Of a DNA stretch of 64,000 bases, positions 45,901 to 59,937 are shown in pieces (positions within the stretch are counted from its first letter, which is position 1; each line of letters begins with the position of its first letter). Under the pieces are notes generated by a model. That model was not told the origin of the DNA. It worked only from the letters and a program-made list of their open reading frames with translations, and made no database searches. Location: the NCBI GenBank assembly GCA_030490835.1, contig CM059971.1, forward strand, positions 21,011,817-21,075,816. Reading direction: 5' to 3'. Origin of the DNA: Annona cherimola. Taxonomy: Eukaryota > Streptophyta > Magnoliopsida > Magnoliales > Annonaceae. A program made the position numbers and the translations under genes.

Positions 45901-46599
45901 CCTAGGTCATGCCATCTCTAGACCTTTTATTTCTCGTTCTATGTTCTCAAATTTCTTTTTCTTTTGTTATTTCTTTCTTTACTTATTTTTGTGACATTCA
46001 TTTATAAGTATTTTAAAATAACATTTTATGTCTAGAATTCTCCATAGGATTGATCTTATTGAATACTAAAATTCATGACCTGTGCACTCATGGAGAGAAC
46101 TAAACATCTATTGCCCACATAAATCACTCTCGATGATTACACTCACAACTAATTCTCAATACCATATAAAAGGAGGATAATTTAGGATTCTACACAAGAC
46201 TCATAGCATTCTTTGAACTTCTCTAGAGACGTATAGTCTCACAACTCTTAACCATATCATACCTTTTGTCCTTCACACTAGGCACCATTTGTAGGAAAGA
46301 ATTATTTCTATTCCTTTCTTTCTGCATGTGTTCTTCCTACTCTCCTCTTCAATTGCCCATTCTAACCACGGAATGTAATCAATCAAACTCTACTCTAGAA
46401 AACATTGGAGAAAAGGGCTATTTGCATCATAATACATTGGGGACTTTGCTAAAACCAATTCAATAGAAACAGAACTTAATGTCACTATTTATCTAGGAGA
46501 TGATGGCTATGTTACGAGAATGAGGAGAATAAAAATAATCCACTCCTTCAATTCCCATCAAGCGGATAACCCTGAAGTTCAATTTCTCATTTTCTTACA

Positions 46600-47630
46600 C
46601 AAAGATCCATTGGTAACTCATCTTCTTAAACTCTTTTGCTTCAGTTCATTACCATTGCTAGTCATTCACTTTTCATTTTGAAAATCATTAATGAGCCCCT
46701 TCATCACAAATTTAGAGCCATTACAACGAAGCCATACAATGGAAAATTTGATCCCTGGCGCCACCTTGATACCTTTTGCATAAATGCCAATTTAATGAGT
46801 TTGATAGACAAAATAACATGTCAGGCCTTTATTGGTACTTTAGAAGGGAAAGTAAGTGCATGGTTTGGTAGCCTACATCTAGTTTCAATTACATACTTTA
46901 ATTATTTGTCTGAAAGCTTTCTGCTATAGTTTATAAGCTAGGCTATCTATGCAAAAATGTCTTTAGATCTCTACCATATACGACAAGGGAAAATTGAGTC
47001 TTTAAATAACTACATCAATTATTTCAATCATGAGTACAGTCTAGTGAAAGGATTAACCCCAAAGATCATTAAAGTGACTTTCATTAGAGGCCTACATTAG
47101 AATAGGTTATACACAAAACTTAGAGTTCATTAAACTTATTCTATAGAGGAGTTATTTAAAATTGCCAATAAATGGATAAATGATAAAGCACAAAAAATAG
47201 AAAAAACAAGCATTGCAAGCCAATGGCAACAAAAGCTTGACGAAGAAAAGATCTCAAACTTTTGATTATTGACTCTAGAAAAAATGATAAAAAAGAAGGA
47301 AATCTTTTACTGCTCAAGTATGATAAATACACCCCTTTAATTACCTCAAACGATAAAATTTTCTTCACTATCAAAGACAAAGACTTTCCAAAGAAACCTA
47401 AACAAATGAGAGCTCCTCTAGAGAAATAGAATATCATACATTGGTATACTTTTCATCAAGACTGTGAGCATTCTGCAGAATTTCATACGCAAATAAAGAA
47501 TGCTATTGAATACAAGAAAGGTCAACTCACTTAGTTTGTCAAAATAGTTGAAGAAAAGCCACCCATTGTCACTATAGCAACAAGTTTAGTTTTTAGATAT
47601 AACTCTTCCAATATCCCCACACACGTAATT
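46600..47630 (+). pseudogene. Gypsy-type gag relic, cut at 47630
   Basis: The plus-strand frame 46636-46929 resembles plant Ty3/Gypsy gag: K-F-R, K-P-Y-N-G, D-P-W-R-H-L, C-Q-A-F, A-W-F. It continues with in-frame stops and shifts to about 47625 (Q-G-K-I-E-S-L-N-N-Y, F-I-R-G-L, E-E-L-F-K-I-A-N-K-W). The start is degenerate. A minus-strand Gypsy element inserted at 47631, after TAATT, removed the rest beyond the window. Confidence 0.65.
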
Positions 47631-48149
47631 TGTAACATCCCACCCTTGAGATGCCACAAATAGGGTCTATTTTATCAAATCTGAGAATACCATAATAAAT
47701 AAAATTTCTCAAGATAAAAATAGACACTAATATGCAAAACCATATAAATTTAATTAGTACATCTGAAGTCTACTCATCATAGATTCATTACACATATTTG
47801 GTGCCCGTCATTAATACAAATAAGCATTATAAGCTAATTTCAACAAAATCTAAACATTTTTATCCTTTGCCCTATCAGTTTCACCTTTCCCTACATTGAT
47901 AAAGGCTCTAATTTAGCATTATAAACATGTGCTTCTACTGAAAGTAAAATTATGTGAGGTGGAAGCTCAAAAAGTAAATATATATTTTTAAAAATTCATT
48001 TTTGCAATTATTTTGATTTTCAAAAACAAACATAACATCTATATTATATTTTGTGCACAACACACTCTAATTAATGAAAAGTTAAACATCTTTATGTATT
48101 TGTACATATATACGTCTATTCTAAATCATGCATTCATGCTGTAGACATT

Positions 48150-51100
48150 TGTGAAACCCCAACCTAAGTACGATTCAGTATATGCATTGAATATTTACAT
48201 GTAATTTATAAGTGAATTTATTGAATTATGAATAATTTTATAATTTTGCTAAACTATGATAATTAGGGCTAAGGATTAGCAATGATGATTCGAGTGATCA
48301 TTATAAGCTAAGGTGGGAAAAAAGGATTAGAATAATTTGTTGGTGATTAAAATACACCAATACATCATGAATAATCATTTTATATTATTTGATATGGATT
48401 ATGAGAATTTAAAAGGATAATTCTCAAGTTAGTAAAGAAAACTTTAGAAAATTTATAACTTGAAGCCTATAAGGCGGATTAATATGAAAATTGAAATGGA
48501 AGCACATAATTTTGTGATTAATCACATGAAAAAAATATATTATGAAAATTTTGATGATAATTGATCATCACCGTCCAAAATTTAAAATGATCATAAATTG
48601 AGCTAGAAATGTCGGATTAAGATGAAATTTGAAATGGATGGTTAAAATTATGAGATTAAGGTTATAAAAATATTTGATCATGAAAATGATGATGGGATTA
48701 GGCTTTCATGAAATTAGGATTAATGGTTTTGACTTTTCACACCAAAAAGTGATTAGCATAGGGGAGAGTAGATTGCATGACAAGCATGGACGTCCAAATC
48801 AGCCCCTAAAATGGATTTTGTAAAATATTTTTATAATAAAATAAATACCCAAAGTCAACTATGAGTTAATGAGGATAATTTTGCATTAAATTAAAGTGAA
48901 ATTCGGATCTAAAAGGGCAGATCTGGACCGTTGAATGGGAAAAGCAAAAATGGATAACAACATGCCTCTTGGATGATGTGAACGGTTGTGGAAGCTTTTG
49001 GAATTTTTATAATTTTTTAATTATGCTCAATTAATTCCTAATTGACCTACATTATTAGGTGATTAAATGATCATTAAATTAAAGCTGAATCATGGTGGAA
49101 AAAATTTGAAATTGCTGCTAAAATAGGGGCATTGAAAATGGACAGCAAAAGAGAGCTGAAAGGTGGACCGTTCAAATAGCCAGAAATGTGATTTTTCTTA
49201 ATTTTAAAAAAAATGATAAATGCATTAATAATTAGCCTAGATATTAGAAAATATAAATGTGCATTTATTGGCTGCAAAATTCGTTGAAAAAAATTAGAAA
49301 ACAGCAGCTGATTGTGGATGTGATTTGGTGGACAGATTTGAGATGGTTCAATGCAATGGATAATTAGTGAATATTTAATTAAGGAAAAATTAATTTAAAT
49401 GGCCCAAAAGTTACCATGTCAGCTAGGGGGATAATCACATATTAATTAGTTGTGAAAAATGCAGCACAAGTGAGGCCCTCAAGCTGGAAAATCCAGCCCT
49501 ATTAAGGGGGCACGTCCATGTGTGAGAGAAGGAGTTTTTGAAATTTTCAAAGTGCTGGAACTTGCACCCCAAGAACAGCAGCCATGTCCAGCATCTAGCC
49601 CAGCCAAGGAGGAAGAAAAGAGAAGAAAAGAAAGGGGAAAAGGAGAGATTGCCCATTTAATAAAGTAAGCATATTATTATTTTGATTTTATATCTCAAAT
49701 CTAAAAATTATATGATGTTGTAAACTAAAATATGAACGGGATAGTAAATAGATGAATTTTAGTATGAAAGTTTTTTAAAAGAATCATGATAAAGTTATTA
49801 AGGAACGACCAAATTTTCGGTGTAAAAGGATAATCCAGTTTCAAATTAAAAATTCAAGAAAATTAACCTAAACAGGGTAAAATGGGTGACAGGATCAGCT
49901 GTAGAAAATAATTTTTAATCATTTTTATAAATATAATTTTAAGCTGAAAAGTTTAAATAATATATAAGAAATATTAAGGATAACAAGAAAAAATAAAATT
50001 TAGGTTTTGATGGTTATAAATATGCCTTATAATTCACATGATTAAGGCTGACTCTAAACTCCCAATACTTTTCAGCACAGTGAAAATGCCAAAATAAATA
50101 TATTATGTTAATATTTCATGATGAAATTTTTATTAAAGTTATTACATGTATTTATTAAGTTATGATAGAAATTTCATATCAAAACTACTTGATTTGATAT
50201 TAATTTAAGTTTTTGAGAATTTAGTACGCTTGATTTCAGCATATGTGGATAGTTGGAGAAAAAATCAAAAATAAATATGAAACCTATACAGAAATGATCC
50301 AGATTTAGATATATATTAATAACCTATATTTTGATTAAGAAAAGTTGTATTAATTGATGAAATTTCGGATTTATAAAACTCTTTAGGGTTATATGATAAA
50401 AGACAAGTTAAATGGGTGAAAAATGGGTTCCAAAGTTGCTATTTTTGGAAATATATGATTAGTAGATTAAAAATCCGTAAAAATACACTACATAAGTGTT
50501 AATTGAGGTATATAATAATGCTGAATTAGAAGCCAACTTGCTGATTTGAAAAATTTTAAGAAACACATGAATTATGTGTTATGAAATGAACGTATTTGAA
50601 GAGATCAGTAAGGGAAAATTATAAATGGTATAAGTGAAAGGTTAATATGCAAAAATGTATGAAAAATGTGATGAAACACATGAAATATATTGCTTTTTAA
50701 ATAACCCCACAATTTGAGATTGATATATGGGGTTTATGATATTAATTAAGTGCTTAAGAATAGACACAATATGTGAATTACGAACAATATGTGAAAAATG
50801 AAAAGTTGAAAGTTTATCACTTTATATGATGACAAATGAGTGATTCATGAATGTGTTATAACATGTATAAATGTAACCTAAATATGAGAATTAAACATGT
50901 GATGAAATGAGTGGTTAATACATAAGTATGTTATGTACGTATACCCGACTTGGAATCCAAGCGGATTATGAATATTTATGAAAATGGGTTGAAAAACTAA
51001 GTGAATGCAAGCAAATGGAATTTACATGAATATTATATCATTCTACATGTATAGACAAAGGTAAAGAAAGGGTTGATCCGGGAAGCTCACGTGATCAAGG

Positions 51101-53762
51101 TAAGCAAGCAAACTTTCCAAAATATTGATTTCCTCCTATGTTTTGAAAATGATAGCTTAAATAAAATGCCTTAAGGATTGTTTCATGGGAAACAAGCAAT
51201 ACTTCTTAAAATATTTATTTTATCACAAGTGTTGTTAAGATTGGAAATGCTTATATCAATGATTTTAAAGAGTTTGCTTACAAGTAAGCAAGCGGGCTTT
51301 CCAAATATTGTTTCAAAGGAATTTTATGAAATTTATGAACTTGCTTTAATAAGTTAGTTTCATAATTTCTTACGAGATAAGTAAGTAAATTTTCAAGCAT
51401 AATGTTTATATTCAAGTATTAAATTTACTTGATCATGTTTATATTAATGATGTGGAGAATTGCTTATAGAGTAAGTAAGCTCAGACTTTGAAAATATGAT
51501 GTGGGTTTTATGATGGTTTTAAAATAAGCAAGTTCATACAAATGTGGTTTACAAAGAGTTTTATCTTGAAAAAGTTTGACTCTTTCATAAAGTGATATTC
51601 AAAAACAAACCATGAAAATTCTATTTTCAAGGAGTTTATTGAAAAATGTAATTTTTTACAAAATGGTTTCTAGAAATAAATAGATGTTTTGAAATGGTTT
51701 TCATTAAATGTCATAAGTTGAATTTATATACGTATTTTGAGATTTATGTAGATGTTTTGAAATAATCTATCAATGTGCTTTACAACTCTTAGAGTTGGAA
51801 CACTTTGATGATGCTTTACTTTGATATTTTAAAAAGACTTAAGGGTGGCCAGTCCTACAAAATGATTTGGTAGATTTTATGTGTAAATAATGACCAAAAG
51901 ATTATGCAAACTCCTCTCTATATATATAAGTATAACAAGGAAGCGACATGGATAAGATAAATAATGTCATTATAGTAGATGAAAGAGAGTTGCATAAGTT
52001 TTACTCATAAAAATATTATTAAGAAAAGTTTTGTCTCTGCGAGTTTTGAATTAGTTCAAAAGCTTCTAAAAATGAGAATTTCAAAAGTTGTTTAGCAAAT
52101 CATTAAAGTTTTGCAAAATATTATCTTCTCAAATATTTCAAATGTTTGGTAAAATGGATTTATTAAAACATTGCTAAACTCTTTAAGGGTATTCATCCTA
52201 ACATCAGAATTTGAAAATAATTTATAAAAATGTTTTATTTTCAAAATAAGCATGCCAGTTCTCAATTTGAGAAGGGTATAGTCTACGGAATGAGTGGTTT
52301 AAAATATTTTCTTTTCTTTTCTTTTCAAAATAATCCTTCCCAGTTCTCAATTCGAGAAAGGCATAGTCTGCGGACTAAGTTGGCTTTATACATATCAAGC
52401 TGAGGCTTGAAAAAGAGCACAGTCAAATGACTGGGCTAAGTTTTGTACAAATCATTACTAGCATATGAGTGTGTACAAAACGATATACTAGGCTCATGGT
52501 TGAGGCGATTACGGACCAAAATGGTTGAGAACCAGAGCTCACCTCTACCTGTAGCCGAGTCGCTTAGGGGAAGGCTGGAGCCGGCGGCGCCCTCCCTGAA
52601 ATGGGAGCAGGATCATGGACAACCACCTAGCTAGCGGTGTAGTCACATGAATGGTTTCTTTTCTAGAGGAGGATGATCACTTATTAAGTGTCACCTTCTT
52701 AAGGGTCAGAGATATAAATCCATATATTTTTGGAACATACATATGTTCCATATGTTTTAACAAGTCCCAAAATGGGCACCTACTTTATGTTGGTTTTAAA
52801 TGGATTTGTGTTGGCTTTAAATGGATTTATGTTTAGTTTTCAAAGGATATCATATGCGGGTTAAAAGCGGTTTATATGGAAAAATATTTATGGACATGAG
52901 AATGTCCGCATAGATAAAAGATTTTATTGTACATGCATTGCTTTTAAATAACTCCGAGTTGGGTTATACATAAATTTAAATAAATGATGTTTCGGGACAA
53001 GTAAATGTCCTCATGAGCAAAAGGTTATAAGAAAAATATTTTAGGACATATAATTGTCCTCATGCCATATGAAAAATATTTTTGGATATAGACATGTCCT
53101 CTTGATAGATGAAAAATATTTTGGGACAAACAATTGTCCCCATGAAAAATGGTTTAGATGCATAGATATCACTTTTGAAAATCCTCGAAATGGGGATATG
53201 TATAAAGTTTTATGAGTGTATTTCTATAAAAGGTTTCTTCCTATTGGTAGTTGATCACTTGATAAGTGTCTCCTACCGAATGGCAATGCATGCATTTAAA
53301 TGAAAATATGATGCTTGCTTACTGAGTTTATCACTCAAATTTTATTTTTCCAACCTTAGACAGGTTTAAGGCTCAAGGAAAGGAGCAAAGCTAAAAGGTA
53401 TTAGTATGTTTGAAGAATGGATGGATGAATGTATTGCTTATAACGAAATGAGATTGATTATGTATGATGTAAATAGATAAGTGATTATCTATTAAACTCT
53501 ACGTGAATTTCTATTTATGAATATATATGCTGCCTATAATATGAAAGTAAAGATACTTGTATGAAAAATTTTATGATAATATGGATGAGTCCATTATAGA
53601 TGATGAAAAGTATATGATTATATGATGAAATAAAAGAAAAAGAAATTTGGACGTGATCAAATTAAGATCTGCCGCGTGTTCAGGGCAACAATCCTGATCA
53701 CATTTATCAATCGAAAATAGATCTTAAGGTAAGGTTATGACGCTCGGGTCGGGGGCACCACA
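48150..53762 (+). mobile_element. 5.6-kb solo LTR (possibly Del/Tekay-like) with TSD ACATT
   Basis: Begins TGTGAAACCCCAACC and ends CGGGTCGGGGGCACCACA, flanked by ACATT at 48145-48149 and 53763-53767. No coding region over 5613 bases. Landmarks are repeated GTAAGCAAGC phrases (51101-51480), paired AGTTCTCAATT-GAGAA boxes (52258 and 52341), a GC-rich patch at 52500-52640 and a GCTTGCTTACTGAGTTT box near 53313. Very long LTRs with such ends are seen in chromoviruses of the Tekay type; that assignment is inference. Confidence 0.75.
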
Positions 53763-54011
53763 ACATTGGTATCTGTTTATACTCGCGTGCAGCCGTAATA
53801 CACATTTATACGATATGTAGTCCTTGGAACGCTATCTAAATGCTACCAAACTACTTTACTGTTTGGCGGCAAGCCCAATATCCAAGTATGCATCATTCTC
53901 ATACACTTTGACTAATGCAACTACTTAGATTCACTGCTTAACATGGTTATGAATATTTGAAATAATTATGCTCTTACATGAATAAATCAACTTTAAAAAG
54001 TTTCAAACTAA

Positions 54012-54244
54012 GGGTGTGTTTGGTTGGGGATAAAAATTTTGATAAAAAGGTTTTGGGGTAAAAGTTGTCAAATTGATAGAAAATGATGTGATATAATTGG
54101 GGTAATGATTAGGTGTAAAGTGAATAAAGTTAAAATAAATAGGTTAGTTGTATGAGTAGTTGTGCAGAAATGATTAAAAAGTAGGGTAGTTTGTATAGGA
54201 AAATGTAAAAAATTAACATATTTTTGCCCCAAACAAACACACTC
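54012..54244. mobile_element. Tourist-like MITE with TAA target duplication
   Basis: A 233-bp element; GGGTGTGTTTGGTTGGGG at the left end is mirrored by CCCCAAACAAACACACTC at the right. TAA flanks both sides (54009-54011 and 54245-54247), as expected for PIF/Harbinger MITEs. It is the best preserved member of the family in the window. Non-coding. Confidence 0.85.
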
Positions 54245-55706
54245 TAAATAAATAATGACATTTCATAGCAAATAATAATATTCAACATAATATATTCAAA
54301 GTCATGCTTTGGTAAAAAATTACTTACTCCTAAGTAAGCTTTAAATTTGAACTCATATATATCTTTAAATACTTACTTTAACTTTTCATAGATTTTTTCC
54401 TTTTTTATTTATTTTTATAACTTCATAATTTTAAATAATGTTATTTCATATATTTTATAGAAAAATAAGTTTAAACTCATTTAAGCCTTTAAATACTAAC
54501 TTAATTTTTTTCGAGTATTTTTCATATTTTTTGTATTTTTTAGAATTTTCTTTATTTTTTGAATTTTTATTTTTTATTATTTTCTTAGTCAGCCAGTCAC
54601 CGGCATTGGTAGCTAGCCACTGGTGGGCCATTGGTGGGCTAGGTGCACTAGGTGACACTTAGGTGAGTCAGACTGGTGGGTTATGTTATAGGCTAGGCTG
54701 GTTTCTATAACTTGGGCTTAGTGTCTGTGAGCTTGAGTTGCATTGGCTTGAATTAGTAAGCTCAGATACTAAGCTCTCTAGGTTACTGAGATCATGTTGG
54801 ATGGGCTTAACCCTTAACCCACTAGTCTAGAAGATTTAGTTTTATTTATTTATTTATTTCAATGGGCCATATTATATGAATAAAATGATTTAGATCTCTC
54901 AATATAAGTATCTGTTTGTTCTGAAATTTTAGGAGTAAACTTCTAAAATTGTGTTTTCTAATTTAGACGGTCCATTTCTCAAAATAGTGTCCTTATAATC
55001 AAATTTAAGATTAGGGTTTTGATAAAGGGTTAAAATTAAATATCCCTTCAAATAGCTATCCAAATTAATTTTTAACAAAATCCATCCATCAAACACACTA
55101 TAAAATGGGTCAGATGAGTATTTTTACATCTACATTTTCTTATAAAAAAATTTCTGTTTTACTCTTAAAATATATAATTACCACTCCAATTTACTGGTAA
55201 AAATAACTATATCTAAAAATCGATAACTTTGATGAAGCTAAAATTTTGTAGGAAGGTTAAAAAAATAATTATCTTACTATTATACAGTCACGATTCCCTA
55301 ATCACATCCAAAAATATGTTTTTTTATCGTATTACACTTTCTACCATTTATTTGCTACCCTTCTTCAAAATAAGTAAATTACAATACTAAAAACTTCAAT
55401 AACACTCTAGCTACCTATTAACCATGCTAACAATATCATGAATGGTTTAGATCTAAGAAACGAGTTGCACATATTGTAAAATCAACGAAATTAATTGAAA
55501 AACTTTTCTATGCAATGTACCTTCAAAAGCTTCATCTTCTTCTTTCATCTCTATCTCCTTAGCGTTTCCCCTATTTTCAACGATGACAAACCCATCTCCA
55601 TTTTCACTCTTTTACACTAATAGAGTTGTTAAATGGTTGAGATTAAATGCCATAAATTTCACCATTTTTTTATAAAATGGCTCTACCATTAACAATAGCC
55701 ATTACA

Positions 55707-58252
55707 TTCTCCCTTCCTTACAAAAAGTTTCGCCCGTGAAACTTAATTAAACAAATACGAATATTTCTGTTTGATATCTTCTTCAAGCTCCCACATGGCC
55801 TCTAATTCTCTATGATTAGTCTATTACCCTTTAACATACCTTATTACCTTGTTCCATAAATGTTGTTCGTTAAAATTTGGTATCTTATTTTGATTTTTCT
55901 CATATATTAACTTATCCAAGATTGACAATTGATCTACTGTAAACATAGGAAAATGATTTGACAAATATTTTCTCAATATTGAAATGTGGAGCACATTATA
56001 TATAACAATTGAATGTGGTAATGCTATTTGATAAGATGTTGTTCCAACTTTCTAAAACTTTGTACGATTTGATACAATGAGGATTGAGCTTTTCCTTTTT
56101 GTTAAGCCTGATAACCATTTTCATAGGCGATGCTTTTACAAACATCTTGTTACCTATGAAAACTTCTAAATTTCATTGCTTTTGATTTGCATAACATTTT
56201 TGTCTATTTTGGGTAGTAAGCAATCTTTCCTTGATTACCTTCACTTTATCTGCAATCTCTCGCATAGCATTTGGCCTAATCATCATTCTTTCTCCAATTT
56301 CATCCTAATTCAAGGGTATTCTGCAAGGCTTCCTATACAAAGTTTCATAAGAAGACATTTTAATGCTAGCCTGATAATTGATATTATATACAAACTCTAC
56401 CAAGGCCGTATATTTATCCCGATAATTTTCAAAATCTATTATACACATCCTCAACATATCCTCAACCACTTGATTTACTTGTTCCATTTGTCTTTCTATT
56501 TGTGGATGAATTATTGTGCTAAATTTCATCTCGTCCCTATTGTTTGATATAAATTGTGTCATGACTTTGAATTAAATATAGTATCTCAGTTAGAAATAAT
56601 TGTCTTAGGAATTCTGTGCAACTAAATTATCTCTTTATAATACAAGTTGGCTAAATTTTTTGCAAAACAACTAGTCTTGATTGGTAAGAAATATGCAACT
56701 TTCGTAGCTTATTCACGAATAGAAATATTTCTTGTAATAGTTTTGAGTTCCCTCAATAAAAATCTGTAGTGATTTCGTCTCACTTCCATTCTGGTATTTT
56801 CATTTGTTTCAATAGTCCTACTGGTTTTTTATATTCGGCTTTAACCTACTTTCATGTTAGGTATCAAGTTGCAAACTCTGCTATCATTCTCTTCTTACCC
56901 ACTCATTAAAAATTTCTTTTAATATCTTCATGTATCTTTGTACTCCTTGAGTGTATTGTGTAGGGTCAATAATGACCATCTTCTAAACTTTGTCTGCTTA
57001 AGTTCTTAAAAACTGGCTTTATAATCATTCGTCCTTTGAAATTTCACCCCCTTCTTAATAACTTTGTGAGAGGAGTACATATTTGAGAGAACTCTTCTGC
57101 AAATCTGTGATAATACACTATAAGACCAAGAAAGCTACGTAACTCTTTGAAATTTGTCAGCTTTGCCCAATTCAACACTGCATCTACTTTAGCAGTATCC
57201 ACCATATTATCTTCTACTATGACAATATTTCCTAAAAACGAAAGACTATGCATCTAAAGCTTACATTTCTTCAATTTTGCATATAATTTATTCTCCCTCA
57301 AGGTTTTCAATATCATTCTAAGATGTTCAACATGATCATCCTTTATTTTTTAATTAAAAGAGGGTGTCATATATAAATACGACCACGAATTTATCTAAAT
57401 AGGGTTTAAACACTCTTCGCATTAAATCTATAAAGGCAAATGGTACATTTGTTAACTCGAATGACATTATTAAAAATTCATAATATCCATGCTGAGTTCT
57501 TAAAGTAATTTTTTGTATATATTTCTCTTTAATTCTCAATTGATGAAATCCCAATTGCAAATCGAATTTAGAAAAATATTCGCCCCCTTATAATTGATCA
57601 AACAAATTATCAATTTGAGGTAATGGGTATTTATTTTTTATAGTCACCTTGTTTAGTTTTTATAATCAATGCATAATCTTAAGTTACCATCTTTCTTTTT
57701 TTCAAATAGACCTGGCGTTCTCTAAAGTGACACACTTGGACGTATAAAACCTTTAGCTAACAATTTTTGCAATTGTAGTTTTAATTCCACTATTTTTATT
57801 AAGGACATTCTGTAAGGTTACTTAGAAATTAGAAGTACCCAGGTAATATATCTATTACAAATTTTATCTCTCATTGAGGGGGTAATCCTGGCAAGTTGAC
57901 GGGAAAAACATTAAAAATTTCTTTCACCATTTGTATCGCTTCAAGTGATGAGGTCTTTTTATTGATATCTACTATCAACGTCAAATATGTCCAGTATCCT
58001 TTTATCAACTTTGCAACCTTCATAGCAGAAATGATTTTAAATTACCGAGATTTATTTGCTACTAACTTTATTGGTTTAGAACTTTAAAAATAATTTTTTG
58101 ATCACCACAATCTATTGTTGTTTTCCACTTAAATAATCACTTTATTCCTAATATCACATCAAAATCATATATAGGCAATAATGTCAAGTTTGCTTTTAAA
58201 TTCATTTCTCCTTTTTGACTGGGCAAGCTTTGCAAATTATATCTGTACTAGC
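55707..58252 (-). pseudogene. Gypsy pol relic: integrase, reverse transcriptase, protease end
   Basis: Reading minus from the right: a protease tail (I-Y-D-F-D-V-I-L-G near 58165); RT palm (57560-57354; L-G-F-H-Q-L-R-I, M-S-F-E-L-T-N-V-P, then F-I-Y-D where F-I-D-D is normal, so one catalytic aspartate is lost); RT connection (57253-57044; R-S-F-L-G-L, Y-Y-H-R-F); integrase core end (56562-56305; F-S-T-I-I-H-P-Q, L-V-E-F-V-Y-N). A C-terminal K-V-like domain decays towards 55740. RNase H and the front of integrase are largely gone. The polypurine tract is the reverse of TTCTCCCTTCCTTAC at 55707. Non-functional. Confidence 0.75.
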
Positions 58253-59932
58253 TGTTGAAACAAGTGTTGAAATCAAAAGCAATTTAGCCAAAGTATATGT
58301 TTTATGATTAACAAGAAATTTGAGTAAGTTTTCGCTACTAATATGTTTTGTGCAATGTTTAAGGAGATAAAAATGAAAAATATGAAGCATAATAGGTTAA
58401 GTCGATTCCCAAGTCGACTCCAGCATCGACTTTAAACATCATTTTTTGTCCAGCATTGAAATTGGAGACCAAGAGCTACCGAAGTCACAAACGAAGTCGA
58501 CTCCACATGTGACTTGGGTAAAGTCGGAGACAAAGTCGACTCCAGCATCGACTTCAGACAAATAGTACAGAATTTGAAGAGCAAAGTCGCAAATCAAGTC
58601 GACTTGACATTCGACTTGAGTGAAGTTGAATACCAAGTCAACCCAAACATTCAACTTGGATCAAATGAAGAACAAATCAAGTCCAAAACAAGCAAGGTTG
58701 CATGAATTCATCATGTTGGATCAAGAATACACATTGGACATCTTTCATGCACTCCATGATATAAGTATTCAAGATTTCAAGACATGAAGCTAAAGGATTT
58801 TATGCAAAGATGAATATATTGAGTTTCAAATGATACAAATCAAGAGAAGAATAATTAAGTTGAAGAAACAAAAGAAAGCAAAATCATTTCAAAGAAATTT
58901 AAGTTCACTTGGCATGCTAAGAAAGTCAAATCGCAACCAAAGTTGATTCCAAAAGAGACTTGGGTCAAGTCTCAGTCTAAGTCGACCTAAAAGATAAACT
59001 TAGAAATTAGATGAATCTGAAGTTGCACACGAAGTCGACTCCACATGTGACTTGGGTCAAGTTCAAGACCAAGTCGACCTGAGGAAGAACTTGAGCAGCC
59101 TGTTTTCAACTGAAGTCGCACTCGAAGTCGACTCCACCTGCGACTTGGGTCGTAAAGTTCAAAAATTAGCGCATGTATTACGCATCAACCAACTCCCTAA
59201 CGTTCAAATCTCTCCTCCCATTATATACGGATACTCAAGCAAATGTGAAAGAACACAAGATAGAGCAAAAAAAGAGGAAAGAGAAACTACTAAGATCTAT
59301 ATTTCACTTTCTTCTACTTTTGAGTGATCTATACACTTTTGAAGGAAGAACGAGTTTTCAACTTGCTGTTTAGTTCAATGCTAATCGATTCGTCATTTCT
59401 ACGAATTCTTTCTCGAGTTAAAACTTGCCTACACAAATCTGTAAAGTGTATATTTCTTTCATTTCAATTTTGTTATTTAGTTTTTGATACTTGGTTTGAT
59501 TTTGATATTTCAAACCAAGTAATAGCAAAGTAGTGTTGTGACTGGAGTGAGATCGTCACCTACTTGTGCTGCATGTTGTATATGCCCCCTAAAGCTAGAA
59601 TCTAGAAGAGAGCGGAGGCTCTAGTTGTATATGCCCCCTAGAGCTGGAATGTAGAAGAGAGCGGAGGCTTTAATTGTATTCATGGAATACATAGTGGAAC
59701 CCAAGTCACAAAGAGTGTGAGCTTGGAAGAGTGGAGTAGGGAAAGTTGCCCGAAACACTATAAATCTTATCTATTTTTTTCCATTTCCGCTTTCATTATA
59801 TTATTGCTTTCCACTTGTTTCATTAAAAGGGGACTAAACCAAACCGGGGTAAAGTCGCTGTTTAAATTGAAAATTTTAAATACCCAATTCAGCCCTCCCC
59901 TCTTGGGTAATTGCCTTAACTTAGGACAAACA
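58253..59932 (+). mobile_element. Sirevirus-type solo LTR inside Gypsy protease
   Basis: Starts TGTTGAAACAAG and ends TTAGGACAAACA, 1680 bp. Near-duplicate flanks are CTAGC (58248-58252) and CTTGC (59933-59937). Contains many AAGTCGACTT-type motifs (58395-59150), a duplicated CCCCCTA-AGCT-GAAT-TAGAAGAGAG-GGAGGCT block (59584 and 59634), and a CCCTCCCCTCTTGGGTAA end. It splits the protease: the N-S-G-A active-site region lies at about 60040, the D-F-D-V-I-L-G region at about 58165. Confidence 0.75.
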
Positions 59933-59937
59933 CTTGC

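Larger units (their letters stand above)
47631..55706 (-). repeat. 3' LTR of the Gypsy element, split by two insertions
   Basis: Starts TGTAACATCCCACCC and ends ATTACA next to a polypyrimidine tract (the minus-strand PPT). Without the 5.6-kb solo LTR and the MITE it would be about 2.2 kb. Homologous to 61912-62268 at its left end. Confidence 0.65.

Noticed and set aside
54438..54662. Hydrophobic F-L-rich frame (membrane protein candidate)
   Set aside because: Low-complexity AT-rich sequence inside a Gypsy LTR; no conserved features.
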